Assembly: GCA_027422505.1 (NCBI GenBank)
Contig: JAPQWV010001570.1
Span: 1-64,000, forward strand
DNA: 64,000 nt
From: Craterostigma plantagineum
Lineage: Eukaryota > Streptophyta > Magnoliopsida > Lamiales > Linderniaceae
Direction of reading: 5' to 3'
Part shown: in pieces, positions 45,060-56,710 of the stretch
How the letters are laid out: each line of letters opens with the position of its first letter
How positions within the stretch are numbered: position 1 is the first letter of the stretch
Position numbers and translations under genes: made by a program
Notes under the pieces: generated by a model
Seen by the model: only the letters and a program-made list of their open reading frames with translations
The model's database searches: none
What the model was told of the DNA's origin: nothing

Positions 45060-46267
45060 TTCAAGAGTTCGACGTGGAGTTCCGCGACCAAAAGGGAACG
45101 GAGAATCTTGCCGCAGACCACTTGTCGAGACTAGAAGAGACACCATGCGAGGTTACAAAAGAGGAGACAATCCGAGACTACTTTCCCGATGAACACCTTT
45201 ACGCTATACATGAGGTACCTGATGAACTTCCATGGTATGCCGATATTGCTAACTATCTTGTAGCTAGGATCTTACCAAAGGGATACACGAGTCACCAGAG
45301 GAAGAAATTCTTCTCGGACTTGAAGTATTACTTTTGGGATGATCCTTATCTATTTAGGATTTGTGCGGATAATATAATCAGGCGATGCGTAAGCTTCCCT
45401 GAAACAATCGATATCTTGGGACATTGCCACACGGGACCGTGCGGAGGCCATTATGGAGGCAACCGAACCGCACAAAAGGTACTAGAATGTGGATTCTACT
45501 GGCCAACAATTTTCAAGGACGCGCAAAGGTATGTAGAAATGTGCGATAGGTGCCAACAGACAGGTAATATCTCTAAGCGCAATGAAATGCCTCAGAATTT
45601 TATACTCGTTTGTGAAATATTTGATGTATGGGGCATTGATTTTATGGGTCCGTTTCCGACATCTTTTAAAAATCAATATATCCTAGTTGTAGTCGATTAT
45701 GTGTCAAAATGGGTGGAAGCGCAAGCGCTGCCCACTAACGATGCTAGGGTAGTCGTTAAATTTTTAAAAGCTTTATTTTCACGATTTGGCTCACCTCGTT
45801 GCATTATCAGTGATAAAGGCACGCATTTTTGTAACACCCAATTTGCAAAGACGCTCGAGAAATACGGCGTAAAACATAGTATTAGTACCGCATACCATCC
45901 TCAAGCGAGCGGCCAAGTGGAGGTCGTGAACAGGGAGCTGAAGCGGATACTAGAGAAGACCGTGGAACACCATAGGCGGGATTGGCCGAACAAGCTAAAC
46001 GATGCTTTATGGGCATACCGGACAGCATACAAGACACCTATCGGATCTACGCCCTATAGACTTGTTTACGGGAAATCTTGTCATTTACCCGTCGAGCTAG
46101 AACACAAAGCGTATTGGGCGCTGAAAAAACTAAATTTTGATTTGAATCTTGCAGGTGAAAAGCGGAACTTACAGATGAACGAGCTCAACGAGTGGAGGCA
46201 GATGGCGTACGAAAATACTCGCCTCTACAAGGAGCGTACGAAGCTGTATCATGATCGTAAATCATGA
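45060..46267 (+). pseudogene. Athila integrase, second unit
   Basis: The coding sense resumes near 45060 ([20 protein letters not shown], end of RNase H) and runs open to 46267. It includes the HHCC zinc region ([23 protein letters not shown]) and the D-D-E residues in [19 protein letters not shown] and [10 protein letters not shown]. The stop in HDRKS at 46267 is shared with the first unit. Confidence 0.9.
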
Positions 46268-46521
46268 AACGGGAATTTCAAGAAGGCGATCGGGTCTTGC
46301 TTTACAACTCGCGCCTGCGGCTGTTTCCTGGTAAACTGAAATCGCGATGGTCTGGACCATTCACGGTGACCCGAGTATTCCCGTATGGAACTGTCGAGAT
46401 CACACATCCGGAGAAGGGGACCTTCAAAGTGAACGGGCACCGACTCAAGCATTACTATGGCGGCAACATCGAGGCGCTCGAAAAAGAAACCATCCACCTC
46501 CTCGATACCACCCGGAGCTAA
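46264..46521 (+). pseudogene. Athila integrase C-terminal domain, second unit
   Basis: Same module as 37819-38076 ([35 protein letters not shown]), out of frame with the integrase core by one base. No nucleotide difference from the first unit was seen within it. Confidence 0.85.
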
Positions 46522-48029
46522 AAAAATCGCCAAACTATGTCTAGCTAAAAGACATTAAAGAAAGCGCTACTTGGGAGGCACCCCAAGCCTATCCTATGTT
46601 TTTATTTTATTTTTATGCGCATTTTTAGTTTTTATGATTTTGTTTTTCAACGATCGCAGGGACTTCAAAATCTCAAGTGTGGGGAGGAGCCGTACAGAGC
46701 ATGCATATCGGACTATTCAGGGAAGTTCGCTTATCTTTTTATTTCCTTTTCCTTGTGTTGCATGATTGTTACGTTGAGGACAACGTAAAGCTTAAGTGTG
46801 GGGAGGGGAATTTCTGTGAAATTTAGGCGAACATGTTATATCTATGCATGTCTTGATTTTTGGTACAAATTTTTTTTTTTCGAAAATTTTGCATAAAATG
46901 TTTTTCCCGAAAATTATGTTTCTTATCATGACGGGATGACTTTATGTTTGGAATTTTGTGAGTAATTAGGATACATATGCGTAGCCTACTTCTTTCTTAC
47001 ATGATGAACTTGGCGATACTTGAGAAATTCGTACACATAACCCTATTTTGTGAGATTTTTGAGCCTACGAGCTTTTTGCTCATTTCTTTGGTTGTGTGAA
47101 TCATGTTTAGTTTAATTCTCTTCAGAATTTGCTTGTGTATTACGTTTTGAAACTACTTAAAGTGTGATTGCGTGAAAATGAGGAAGGCATTAGGAATTCA
47201 GTCCATAGCCAAAGTATCCAACCACAACTGGCCCCCGTAGTTAGCCACTTTGAGCCTGGGCCTTTTATTTGAAAAAACCCGATTATAAATTGCCAGCCTT
47301 CAGACATAAACCCATTGGAGCGATAGTAGGAGTGGAGGTTGAATGCCGAACTCAAGAAGTGCAACCCGTGCTAAATTTCTGAGCTGAGCGTCGGAGAAAA
47401 AGTGTAGTAGAAAAAAATAAAAAGAAAAAAAAAGAGCGAAAAAAAAAAATTTAGTCGGCTAAGAACTCTTCCTCCGATAATCTTTCACTCTCAAAAGCAT
47501 ATTACCTATTTTCTTGATTGAGAGGTTAGAAAGAAGAAGGGCTTAGTAGAAAAAAAAACGACGAAAGAATGAAAAGAGTGGAAAAAGGGGCGAATCATGG
47601 GTGCGTTCGAGATGATGGCATGAGTCCGACACGACTACATCTCATATTTATTTTTTAGGCTTACCCTCTACATATCCTACATATCTCAGCCATATCATAA
47701 TCCGGTAAAGACATTCCAATTCACGCTTGAACATTGAAAGTGGTAGATTTACGAATTGCCTGCAAGCTTATGGTAGAAATTAGATTAGTGCATGGCCCGA
47801 GAGAGTTCACAGACATTTTAACCTATACACTGAATGATCTGAGTGAATCTTTGTGCGGTTCGGATTTCGACGGTATTGCTAAAGAAAATCGTGTAGTTAG
47901 TCGTTGATTTCAAATATGCTTTCCGACCTTACTTGCATTATCTCCTACGTGATTTTGTTCTCGATTGATACGTTGCATGATTTTATCTCTTTGCTTGAGG
48001 GCAAGCAAACGTTTAAGTGTGGGGATATT
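46522..48029 (+). other. Non-coding region between pol and LTR, second Athila unit
   Basis: Near-identical to 38077-39583, differing by a few A/T-run lengths. It has the CTTGGG-AGGCAC-CCCAAG hairpin at 46570-46587 and the repeated AAGTGTGGGGA motif, the last copy being the polypurine tract before the LTR. Confidence 0.7.
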
Positions 48030-49403
48030 TGATAAACGTAATTATATATATTTATATTGTTATTATTGTGGGCATAATATTTGAATTTTGGGGGGTCTTC
48101 GCGTAATTATGGCAAGAATTGGGGCAAACTATGCAAATTGGCAGATTTTTGAAGACATCAACGAGACAAAAGATGGCATTTCTTCCTTGAAACAAGAAGT
48201 TAGGCAAAGGAGGACAAAGCATGGCGTGTTTTCAGGCGTGTCTTAAGAAAGCAACTATACAACTTGCTCTTATTTATAGACGATCAAAAGCTGAGAAGAG
48301 AGGAGAGCAGTCTGCCCTATACCTTACTCAACCTTTGTTTGCTCACCTAAACCCAAAGCACATATCTCAAGTTCCATCTCCCACTTCACGTACGTCGCTC
48401 ACTTCTAAGACCAAGCTCGCAGCTGCTCTTCTCCCCTCACATAGCACATACGGCAGCAAGGACCAACAAGGAGCTAAAAGCTGGGCTACCCTTCCAAGCT
48501 CGCTCACAAGGTGTTCGATCAATTCCCTCAATGAAGAATAAGGATATAATCCGCCAATTTCAGGGAAGATACGATGTTTTGTCCGAGTTATATCAATTCT
48601 TCGTTGTGTTTAATTCATCCTATGAGTAGCTAAATCCCGTAGTGTTTGAGACTAGATGAACCCTAGTGACATCGTATGCATGTTTTAAGTATTGTTATTT
48701 TGGCTACTGTTATGACTCGTTTACGAATTATATTATTGTTTTGATTATGTCTATGTGATTAAGATAATTGTTGGGAAATCGTACGCTACGCTCGAGAGAG
48801 GGGCGAACGATTAGACCACTCGTAGACGAGCGGAATAAATCCATCGCTAGAGATAGGTTGGGCTATCCCGTCGGATTAGAGTCAAATCTAATAGAGAGAT
48901 TTATCGTATTCTAATGCGGTCTTCGGTTAAGTAGTTAGGGAAGCTTGCCCGGCTACTTAATTCGTAGATTAGTTGTTTACGTTTATTTTATAGTAAGGCG
49001 CAGTTTCGTCAGCTATAGAGACTCGTATGCATGTTGAAGAAATCTCCACGGTCTAATAATAGTAATGTTCATGTATAATAGATAGATATTCGCTTCGGTC
49101 GAGCTAGGGGGATTCAAGTCTCAAATACGTTCGCTTTTATAAATCGTTCCAACTCCGTTATCGCTATTTTATCATATTTTATTTTTGTGCTTGTCGTTTA
49201 TAGTTTATCGTCATTTATACTTTTATCAAACCAAAATATTTACTAGAATATTTAAACGACGGTTTTCTAAAGTATATAGTTCCTTTGGGTTCGATACTCG
49301 AATATTTGCCATTTCTATACTATTTTCGATAGGTACACTTGCCTGTTGAGCGTAGTTAGTTCGTCGATATTCGTTTTATTTTATTACTCGATCCGCTCGA
49401 TCA
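48030..49403 (+). repeat. Right Athila LTR
   Basis: Begins TGATAAACG and ends GCTCGATCA, 1374 bp, followed by the target duplication GAGAT. Compared with the middle LTR it has a 4-bp GATA gain near 49083, a 1-bp loss near 49180, and substitutions near 49219 and 49275. Confidence 0.93.
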
Positions 49404-49408
49404 GAGAT

Positions 49409-49860
49409 ATCTCAACATGAGCAGCTCTGTCCCCTTTTTATAAACGTAGAAACCTTGCCCAGTTCTTCTCGCGTGTTCTTCAGCAACAAACTCATAAATA
49501 GCGCAGCCATAAGATAGATCTCGTAGCCTGAAATCTTGACCTTTTTTTCCTCCTAGCGTCGTGTGTATACTTTTTTTTGTCTTATGATTGAATTTGCTGC
49601 TTTTCCTTATGTGAATGAAAATGATTGGCTAATATCTATCCTTTTGGCTCTCAGTAATTGTTAATTGGCTAATATCTATCCTTTTGGCTCTCAGTAATTG
49701 TTACGATTGATTTTGCTGCTCTCTTTGTGAAAATGATATTTTTTGTCTCCATCTCTTATGCTTCAATTATTATAACCTTTAAGCCAAATAAATAGATAAT
49801 TAGCAAATATATGTTATAAGTTGAAACTAGCATAAGCTCAAATATAGTGTAAATTACCCT
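49409..49860. other. CACTA interior right of the Athila insertion, with a 40-bp direct duplication
   Basis: No conserved protein is seen. A perfect 40-bp tandem duplication (49624-49663 and 49664-49703, starting ATTGGCTAATATC) is present. Intron-like A+T-rich sequence of the CACTA gene is likely. Confidence 0.5.
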
Positions 49861-50780
49861 GCTCGAGTCGCCTTCAACTCCTCTTGCATCTGAGCATTAT
49901 GGGAAGGCAGACACTCGATAGGGATGGCTCTGAAGGTGTCTCAAAGAAGAGGTTTGACGCATTACCCATGGGTACGTTTTGGAACATCGTATAGCCTCCC
50001 GAAATCTCAACGAAAGCTTGTGCGGCTGACATGGATAGATTAGTTGTCTTGGCATTAAAATTCGCCTTTAACAAACAATAACACAAGTAAAAAAACCTTT
50101 CAAAGGATAAAATTTCGACAGTCCTCCCTATAAAATGACCAAGCTAATTTTTTCAAACCATTCGTTGCAACATCATAACATAATACACAAATCAACATAT
50201 TTCATACCACAACACTTAATAATGACAATAATTCCATTCCATGCAAAAATATAAACAAATGACATTTACCATCCTCTTCTCAGCTTTTTCATCGACGAAT
50301 GACTTGTCCTTCTTCTTGGTGTGGTTCTCTAAATATCTGGTTAGGCGGAGGAAGGGCTCCCTGATTCTGTGCATTCTGTCCAATAACATACAATTTGAAA
50401 ATATAACAATAATGTTAAAGATTGAAGATTGAATGGACTTTTACAAAAATAATTGAATGAAATCAAAACTTACAATCTTCTTCGCAAAGTAGCTCGTAGG
50501 CACGATCCCTACGTGGACTTCGCGTCTTTACCATCCCGACCAAAACGGTCTCCGCGTATTGGAACTCTCTTTAAACGCATGAGATAACCGTTTCTCTCTA
50601 AGTTCTCGAGCGACTGCATCGTTCAAACTTATATGACGGGTCTTTCTCCAATATTAGTCCTTCAACTTGCATATTATCTTAGCCGCTTACGAAGAACATA
50701 TCGAGAAATTTGGTCTTTACGACCACCGCCGCAGAAGGATCCCACGAATATCTCTCCTACAAAATATCTAGTTAGTGTAG
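49860..50780 (-). pseudogene. Broken TNPA/Ptta-like gene of the CACTA element
   Basis: Minus-strand pieces separated by splice-like signals. The clearest exon (50375-50270) reads MHRIREPFLRLTRYLENHTK and KDKSFVDEKAEKRM, between an acceptor GGACAG and a donor GTAAAT. The H-T-K-x-D-x-x-F-V-D-E-x-A-x-x pattern is typical of plant En/Spm (Ptta) proteins. To its right, RYSWDPSAAVVVKTKFLDMF (near 50750-50690) is likely another exon; to its left, MQEELKATRAG (about 49900-49860) is a coiled-coil part. Frames do not join cleanly, so it is treated as inactive. Confidence 0.5.
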
Positions 50781-51834
50781 CACGATGAAATATATATTAA
50801 AGAATTAAGGTCACTAATCCGAAAATAGAACCACCAACTTAATTGATTTACATGTATTCTTGGTGGTAGTGTGTATGGTAAAACATTATCCAAAAGATTA
50901 ACTTTTTTCTCCCTCCTTATTGATTCTCTACATCCATGCCACCCAGAGGATGTTACTTCCGCACTTTTTAGAAAACGATAACCTCCGCGCTCGCGACATT
51001 GTAAGGAGGGCATCATTCTATGAGAAAAAGTCCCCAAGTGAGCGGTGTATGTATACATGTCGTAATTATTCCCTCATCGTGTCTCTTTCCTTATACTAAA
51101 TCAGACATTTACATACACTTCATTCGGCATGGATTTTTTCCCACAACTCCTCAAAACTATTAGATCATGATACAACTCCTCTTTGATATCGCATGGGGTA
51201 CTCTAACCTAGACATGGCTAATGTGACTGTTTCACTCGAACTTGGTATAACTGGTTCTAGAACCGGATTATCCAGTAATAACAGTTATCGAACTGGTTCC
51301 TGTAAATGGGAACCGGTAACCACCGGTTTTCTTTCCAGTTCCCAAAATCGAACACGGGTATGAATGGCTATGGCATTTAATTTTTCAGCCCCGTAAAAAC
51401 TGTAAATACTCCATATTTCTTTCATTTTACACATTTCTCTAAATCTCTAATTTAATCTGTCATTCTTACTCTCTCATTATACCAACATACACACGCTATA
51501 CACATAGATCCACACACTCAGCTATTCGGTAGGGATGGCAGCATTGCGAAGTCCATGAGGATCGTACAATTGTAAACGACGACATGTGCGCCATCGGCGT
51601 CACGGAATATAAATGTCCATCACCATTTCCCAGGGGCGATTTTGGCCACGGATTGGCGTAGGTTACGTTGCTCTTGGACCATTTTTATTTTGTGTTGAAA
51701 TGTCATTTTTATTTTGGTGTATTTGATAACTTTTATGTTAATTGATCATAGTTTTTAATATTTTTTTTTACCTTTTTTCTTCTGTGTTATTTATTAATAA
51801 TTAAATTAAATAAATAAACTCTTAGTTATAAGGG
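50781..51834. other. CACTA interior with small repeat-like sequences
   Basis: 51235-51350 has inverted phrases GGTTCTAGAACCGG and GGAACCGGTAACCACCGG, like the G+C-rich ends of some plant hAT MITEs. 51545-51690 has coding-like composition but no protein I recognise. Confidence 0.35.
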
Positions 51835-52262
51835 GTTTTTACATATAATTACATATTTGGAAAAAACTTGTAATTTAGTACCCAATCAGGATTTTTTATA
51901 TATAGGTACCTAACAGAATAAATTTTTTGCACATAGGTACCCGATCCCCTAAAGTACACCATACAACACATTTGGGTACCCTATATCAACACATTTGGGT
52001 ACCCTAAATAACAGAAAATGGTACGACGTATGCTATTTTTAAGTACGCCCTATGTAACACACAGGTAGTCCCGTATGTACGACGTATGCTATATTTAGGT
52101 ACCCTATATCAACACATTTCGGTACCCTATGTAACAGAAAATGGTACGACGTATGCTATAAACTGGTAAAATTAAATCGGGTATCTATTTGTAAAATTTT
52201 CTGAAATGGGTAGTTATGTGTAAAAATTTTATCCTATTGGGTATTTTTCTATAGATTCACCT
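51835..52262. repeat. Inverted-repeat element with internal GGTACCC / ACGACGTATGC repeats
   Basis: The left side (TAGTACCCAATCAGGATTTT) and right side (TTTATCCTATTGGGTATTTT) are imperfect inverted copies. Between them GGTACCCTATATCAACACAT and GGTACGACGTATGCTAT each recur two or three times. No clean terminus or target duplication was found, so it is a possible MITE. Confidence 0.45.
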
Positions 52263-52334
52263 AATTATAATTGACATAAATTAGAAAATAGAAATGAATG
52301 GTTGGAAAAACTAAAAAGCGAAAATAGAGATTAT

Positions 52335-52904
52335 CGACTACAACTGCAGTCGGAAATAGTCGGTACATACCGACTACAATTGTAGTCGGACCTAGTCGGC
52401 GTTGTCGACTACGTGGCGACTAAACAATTATAACGACAAGCTGTTTAGCGACTACAATTGTAGCGCTAAATTAGTCGCTAAATCAGTTCACCGACTACTT
52501 TTGCCTAGACCTGTCAAAAGGGGCCGGTGGGACGGGCCGGCCCGTAGCCCGCCAAAGCCCGCCCACTGGCGGGCCGCGGGCCCGGCGGGCTTAGCCCGCA
52601 TAAATTAAAAAAATAAAAAAAAACCTGAAAATAAAAAATATAAATAAAACATATATTTACTATCTTTCAACTTCAGAAAATATTAATTAATTTATCTTTT
52701 AATTTTATAAATTATAAAATATTACCAAAATAATATAAAAAATTATATAATTTATATAATATATTATAATTTATATATAAATATATATTTATCAATTAAT
52801 ATTATAATATTTATTATTGGCGGGCCGCGGGCAATATTGCCAGCTCTACTTTTGCCTAACACTGACTACAATTTGTAGTCTGTAAAAACCAGTTTTATGT
52901 AGTG
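52335..52904. repeat. Right terminal and subterminal repeats of the CACTA element
   Basis: CGACTAC, TAGTCGG and TAGTCGCTAA motifs repeat in both orientations and end in TTTTATGTAGTG, the complement of a CACTA terminus. A hAT MITE (52506-52848) is inserted in the array. Confidence 0.75.
52506..52848. mobile_element. Non-autonomous hAT element (MITE), 343 bp
   Basis: Flanked by CTTTTGCC on both sides (52498-52505 and 52849-52856), a perfect 8-bp duplication, the hAT hallmark. Ends are inverted: TAGACCTGTCAA on the left, and TAGAGCTGGCAA on the right when complemented. G+C-rich subterminal blocks (GGGCCGG, GGCGGGCCGCGGGC) surround an A+T-rich core with no coding sense. Confidence 0.92.
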
Positions 52905-53086
52905 ACACCCGAGCGATGATGCTTTTTCTTATTGTCATACATGTATTGAATCTGATTCCCGAGGCTGATACCGATGATCATGGAGTCAAAGAGGCGGGAG
53001 GTGGTGGCGGACACGGGCGAACCTAGCCAAGAAGGATCCACCACAGCCACGATAACATCAGACACCTGAGTGAAACGCTCCAAAAT

Positions 53087-53566
53087 TTGGCTGTCGACCT
53101 CGAACTTGAACTTGGTAAGCCCACAAAAGATAATGCTTTATGTAAAATATATCATTTGAAATATCAATATAGAGTTGGTGGTAACTCTGGGTCTGGTGGT
53201 ACGAGTTCAATGAAAAAGTATTTAGCTAGTTTTCACAAATTCAAATCGGTTACTCAGAACCATAGTGAGTATATAGAACATATAGACGTGCATACCTATA
53301 GGAATTTTGTTATCACTAGGGAATTTTCGAAGACGTCAGCAGTTAAGTTTTTTGTTATTTGTGAGGAACCATTTCGTATTGCAGAAAATGAAGGGTTTGT
53401 CAACTTCACCAGTTTGATACAACCGGGATTTCGTCAAGTTGGTCGCAAGACACTTAGGAAGTACGAGTTAGAAGCCTTCCAAGAATATCGATCCAACTTC
53501 GTTGTACCTCTATCCAACATATCATGTAGGGTGAGTTCAGTAAACGATGTTTGGACAAGTGGAGAG
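53087..53566 (+). pseudogene. hAT transposase N-terminal fragment
   Basis: The open text includes GGTSSMKKYLASFHK (end of a BED-like zinc finger region, its cysteines degraded), VKFFVICEEPFRIAENEGFV, FTSLIQPGFRQVGRKTLRKY and VNDVWTSG. This is the order of plant hAT transposases of the RICESLEEPER/DAYSLEEPER group up to the first part of the RNase-H-like fold. It has no ATG and stops at WTSG, with the catalytic core and dimerisation domain missing. Text after 53566 belongs to something else. Confidence 0.65.
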
Positions 53567-53795
53567 ATAACATTAATCGCACCCAACACATATGCGCGTG
53601 CCTTGCTCCGGCATCATAATCGTAGTACCACTGCCAATAAGCGTTGATAGTCATAGTAATTGCTGAGGCATTCATAGCAGCCCCCTTGTCTCCACTAGCC
53701 CAAACAACTTAACATTGGGCTTAAAATTCACAAACCGCATACATGTGGTTTCGTTTATTAAGACCCTGAACATTCCAACTTGCGATAGGTGTCAT
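53567..53795 (-). pseudogene. LINE ORF2 start (endonuclease) fragment
   Basis: On the minus strand from ATG 53795 the text reads MTPIASWNVQGLNKRNHMYA, the first motif of the APE-type endonuclease of plant L1 LINEs (the N-x-x-G-L motif), then a stop. The sequence between the hAT fragment and 52905 may be more of the same LINE, but I could not confirm it. Confidence 0.55.
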
Positions 53796-54681
53796 GTAAC
53801 CAACGTGTTCCGGGCTACAATGCAGGGCCGATATTAGTTTAACACATCATCCTCACCAAGCATTTCAAGTACAACAGACGGGTTTGAAGTATGAGAACCA
53901 GTAGCAGGTCCTGTTGTTTCTTGCTGATGTTGCATCCATCATTAGGTTGTGGCACTCTTCACGGCAACACTTCTTACCTTGCCTACCACCTTCCGCCACT
54001 CATACATGCCTTTTGATGGAGGCGCCGTCGATGTGTGTTTCACTACTTGTATTCAAGTTTCAGAAAGAATTTCTGGCGTTCATTACTCGACATCGCCATT
54101 ATTTATACCCTGCTTCTTAGGAAGTGCTGCAAATTTATTGAATACCGAAAAACAAATACTTAACTATTTGTAGAGCACATGGAACAAAAGTTGAATAAGT
54201 ATTGGGAAATTTCTCAATTATTCACGGCTTGGTGGCTTTTACTCTAACCGACTTGTGGTAATTACACTTTCGAGTATTTCGAAACGTTTAGAAAGAGTGT
54301 TTGCGATCAAAACGTCAATTATACATAATCTCCAAGAACATTTTTTTTTTATAGTTCATCGAAGTTGCGTGGTGGTTCGACAACCGAGCATGTGATTGAG
54401 GGAGTTACGGAGTCCGCTCCTTACGACTCATTGGATGTCCGTAGATGATTGAAGATGCAAAAGTCGAAAGCAAAATTGGTCGGAATAGCAAACTCAAATG
54501 AGATTCAACTTTATTTGAGTCACAATTTTCAAATCCGAAATGATTTGACATTCTTCTCAAATGCATCTGTTACTCGACGCTAACGGCAATGCTCGAGATG
54601 TGCTAGTCGTGCAAGGGTCAAGTGTTAGCTTCGAAATCTATATTTTCCGGAAGTGTTACTCATTCTCTAGTCAGAATTGAT
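53796..54681. other. Stretch between the LINE fragment and the giant fold-back element
   Basis: A minus-strand phrase YEWRKVVGKVRSVAVKSATT (near 54000-53940) may be the end of a LINE ORF1. Otherwise I see nothing recognisable. Confidence 0.35.
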
Positions 54682-54690
54682 TATAAAATA

Positions 54691-55484
54691 GGGTAAATTC
54701 CCTATCAGTCCCCTTTCAAGTTTAAACTTCCTCTTAAATACCCTTCGAATTTTTTCTTCCTGATCAATACCCATCTGCGAAAAGTTTCCTATTTAATACC
54801 ACAAACATTGAAATTACGGAAATAACCTTTCTTTACAATTGCAAAACAATTTTCAGAATATTATACCATGAGACGCGATTAATCTACCAACAAAAGATGT
54901 TATTATGCCACAGAAGAAATATACTATTTTACTAATAGACATAGTTATTATACCAAAAGTTGACATTATCATATCTAGTCAAATATAAGAGTATTATACC
55001 AATAGATGTCAAAATTATACTAAGAAATAAGAGTTATCATACGAATTGATCTTTCTACATTATACCCACAAAGACGAAAATTATACCATCAAAATCCAAA
55101 ATTTCACCAACAAAATATTCAAAAAATTGTACATAGAAATAGTTAGTTATACCATATGATATCAACATTATACCAGTAAATAATGTTATTTTAAGTTATT
55201 GTTAAATCTGAAATACTCAAATTATACCACAAAGACCGACAATTATACCAAAAAATACGAAAATTTAACCATAAAAGTATTCTGAAAATTATACCAGTAG
55301 AGCATAATATTATACCAACAAACTAATTTATTATATTATGATGTTTCAATCCAATTTCTGACAATTATACTAACAGAAGTTGATATTATACCAACTGTTT
55401 CAGTTATTGTACTTAAAACACTATATATGAAATTATACTCACAGACATCAACATTATACGAACAAGTCAACTAATTTAATTTCG
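54691..55484. repeat. Left outer arm of the fold-back element
   Basis: Starts with the terminal inverted repeat (to about 54830) and continues with TTATACC motifs in plus orientation. Spacing is roughly 21-25 bp and less regular than in the inner arrays. It pairs with 59465-60252. Confidence 0.75.
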
Positions 55485-56710
55485 TTGTATAAAATTAAAA
55501 TAACAATTTATTGGTATAATAACGAAAATAGATGATATAATCTCTTCAATTTCTGGTATAATAGCAAAATTAGTTGGTATAATCTCCAATTTTTCTGTAT
55601 AAAATTAATATAACTATATTATTGGTATAATAGCGAAGAAAGATGGTATAATAACGAAAATATATGGTATAATTTTCACAATTTCTGTTATAATTGCAAA
55701 ACTTAGTTGGTATATACTTCAACTTCGCTGTATAAAATTAAAATAACAATATTTATTGGTACAATAACAAAAATAGATGGTATAATCTCCTCAATTTCTG
55801 GTATAATAGCAAAATTAGTTGGTATAATCTCCAATTTTTCTGTATAAAACTAATATAACTATATTTATTGGTATAATAACGAAGAAAGGTGGTATAATAA
55901 CGAAAATATATGGTATAATTTTCACAACTTCTGGTATAATTGCAAAAATTAGGTGGTATATAATTCAATTTCGCTGTATAAAATTAAAATAACAATATTT
56001 ATTGGTATAATAACGAAAATAGATGGTATAATCTCCTCAATTTCTGGTATAACAGCAAAATTAGTTGGTATAATCTCCAATTTTTTGTATAAAATTAATA
56101 TAACTATATTTATTGGTATAATAACGAAGAAATGTGGTATAATAACGAAATAAATATATGGTATAATTTTCACAATTTCTGGTATAATTGCAAAAATTAG
56201 TTGGTATATAATTCAATTTCGCAGTATAAAATTAAAATAATAATATTTATTGGTATAATAACGAAAATAGATGGTATAATCTCCTCAATTTCTGGAATAA
56301 TAGCAAAATTAGTTGGTATAATCTCCAATTTTTCTGTATAAAATTAATATAACTATATTTATTGGTATAATAACGAAGAAAGGTGGTATAACAACGAAAA
56401 TATATGGTATAATTTTCACAACTTCTGGTATAATTGCAAAAATTAGCTGGTATATAATTTAATTTCGCTGTATAAATTAAAATAACAATATTTATTGGTA
56501 TAATAACGAAAATAGATGGTATAATCTCCTCAATTTCTGGTATAATAGCCAAATTAGTTGGTATAATCTCCAATTTTTCTGTATAAAATTAATAAAACTA
56601 TATTTATTGGTATAATAACGAAGAAATGTGGTATAATAACGAAAATATATGGTATAATTTTCACAACTTCTGGTATAATTGCAAAAATTAGTTGGTATAT
56701 AATTCAATTT
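55485..56710 (-). repeat. Left inner array: about five ~245-bp monomers
   Basis: Monomers can be counted from the phrase TGTATAAAATTAAAATAACA at about 55490, 55730, 55975, 56223 and 56470, spacing 240-248 bp. Each monomer has two similar halves of about 122 bp and about nine GGTATAA motifs. Orientation is opposite to the right array. Confidence 0.85.

Larger units (their letters stand above)
35644..49403 (+). mobile_element. Athila-type Ty3/gypsy composite: partial LTR - pol - LTR - gag-pol - LTR
   Basis: Three LTR copies (35644-35799 partial, 39584-40954, 48030-49403) and two internal regions are arranged in tandem, sharing the middle LTR. GAGAT flanks the whole 13.76-kb block (35639-35643 and 49404-49408), so it behaves as one insertion. 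The internal region has the Athila PBS for tRNA-Asp, an Athila-style gag, a protease with DLGAS, RT, RNase H and integrase in gypsy order. The first unit lacks most of its LTR, gag, protease and RT start; the second is full length but broken. The middle and right LTRs are almost identical (about three substitutions plus two short indels by eye), so the insertion is recent. Confidence 0.92.
33576..52904 (-). mobile_element. CACTA (En/Spm) transposon, interrupted by other elements
   Basis: The right end reads, on the minus strand, CACTACATAAAACTGG (complement of 52889-52904). The left end reads TACTACAAAAAAGG from 33576, a CACTA terminus with its first base changed. Both ends are followed inward by the same subterminal repeats, TAGTCGCTAA and CGACTAC in both orientations (33620-33800 and 52335-52500). 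Between them are broken minus-strand pieces of a TNPA/Ptta-like gene. An Athila composite (35644-49403) and a hAT MITE (52506-52848) are inserted. The 3-bp flanks do not match (GAA and ACA), so one end may have decayed or the two ends may come from different copies. Confidence 0.65.

Noticed and set aside
35644..49403. Two independent Athila insertions side by side
   Set aside because: Only one target duplication (GAGAT) surrounds the block and the middle LTR is shared without any duplication beside it.
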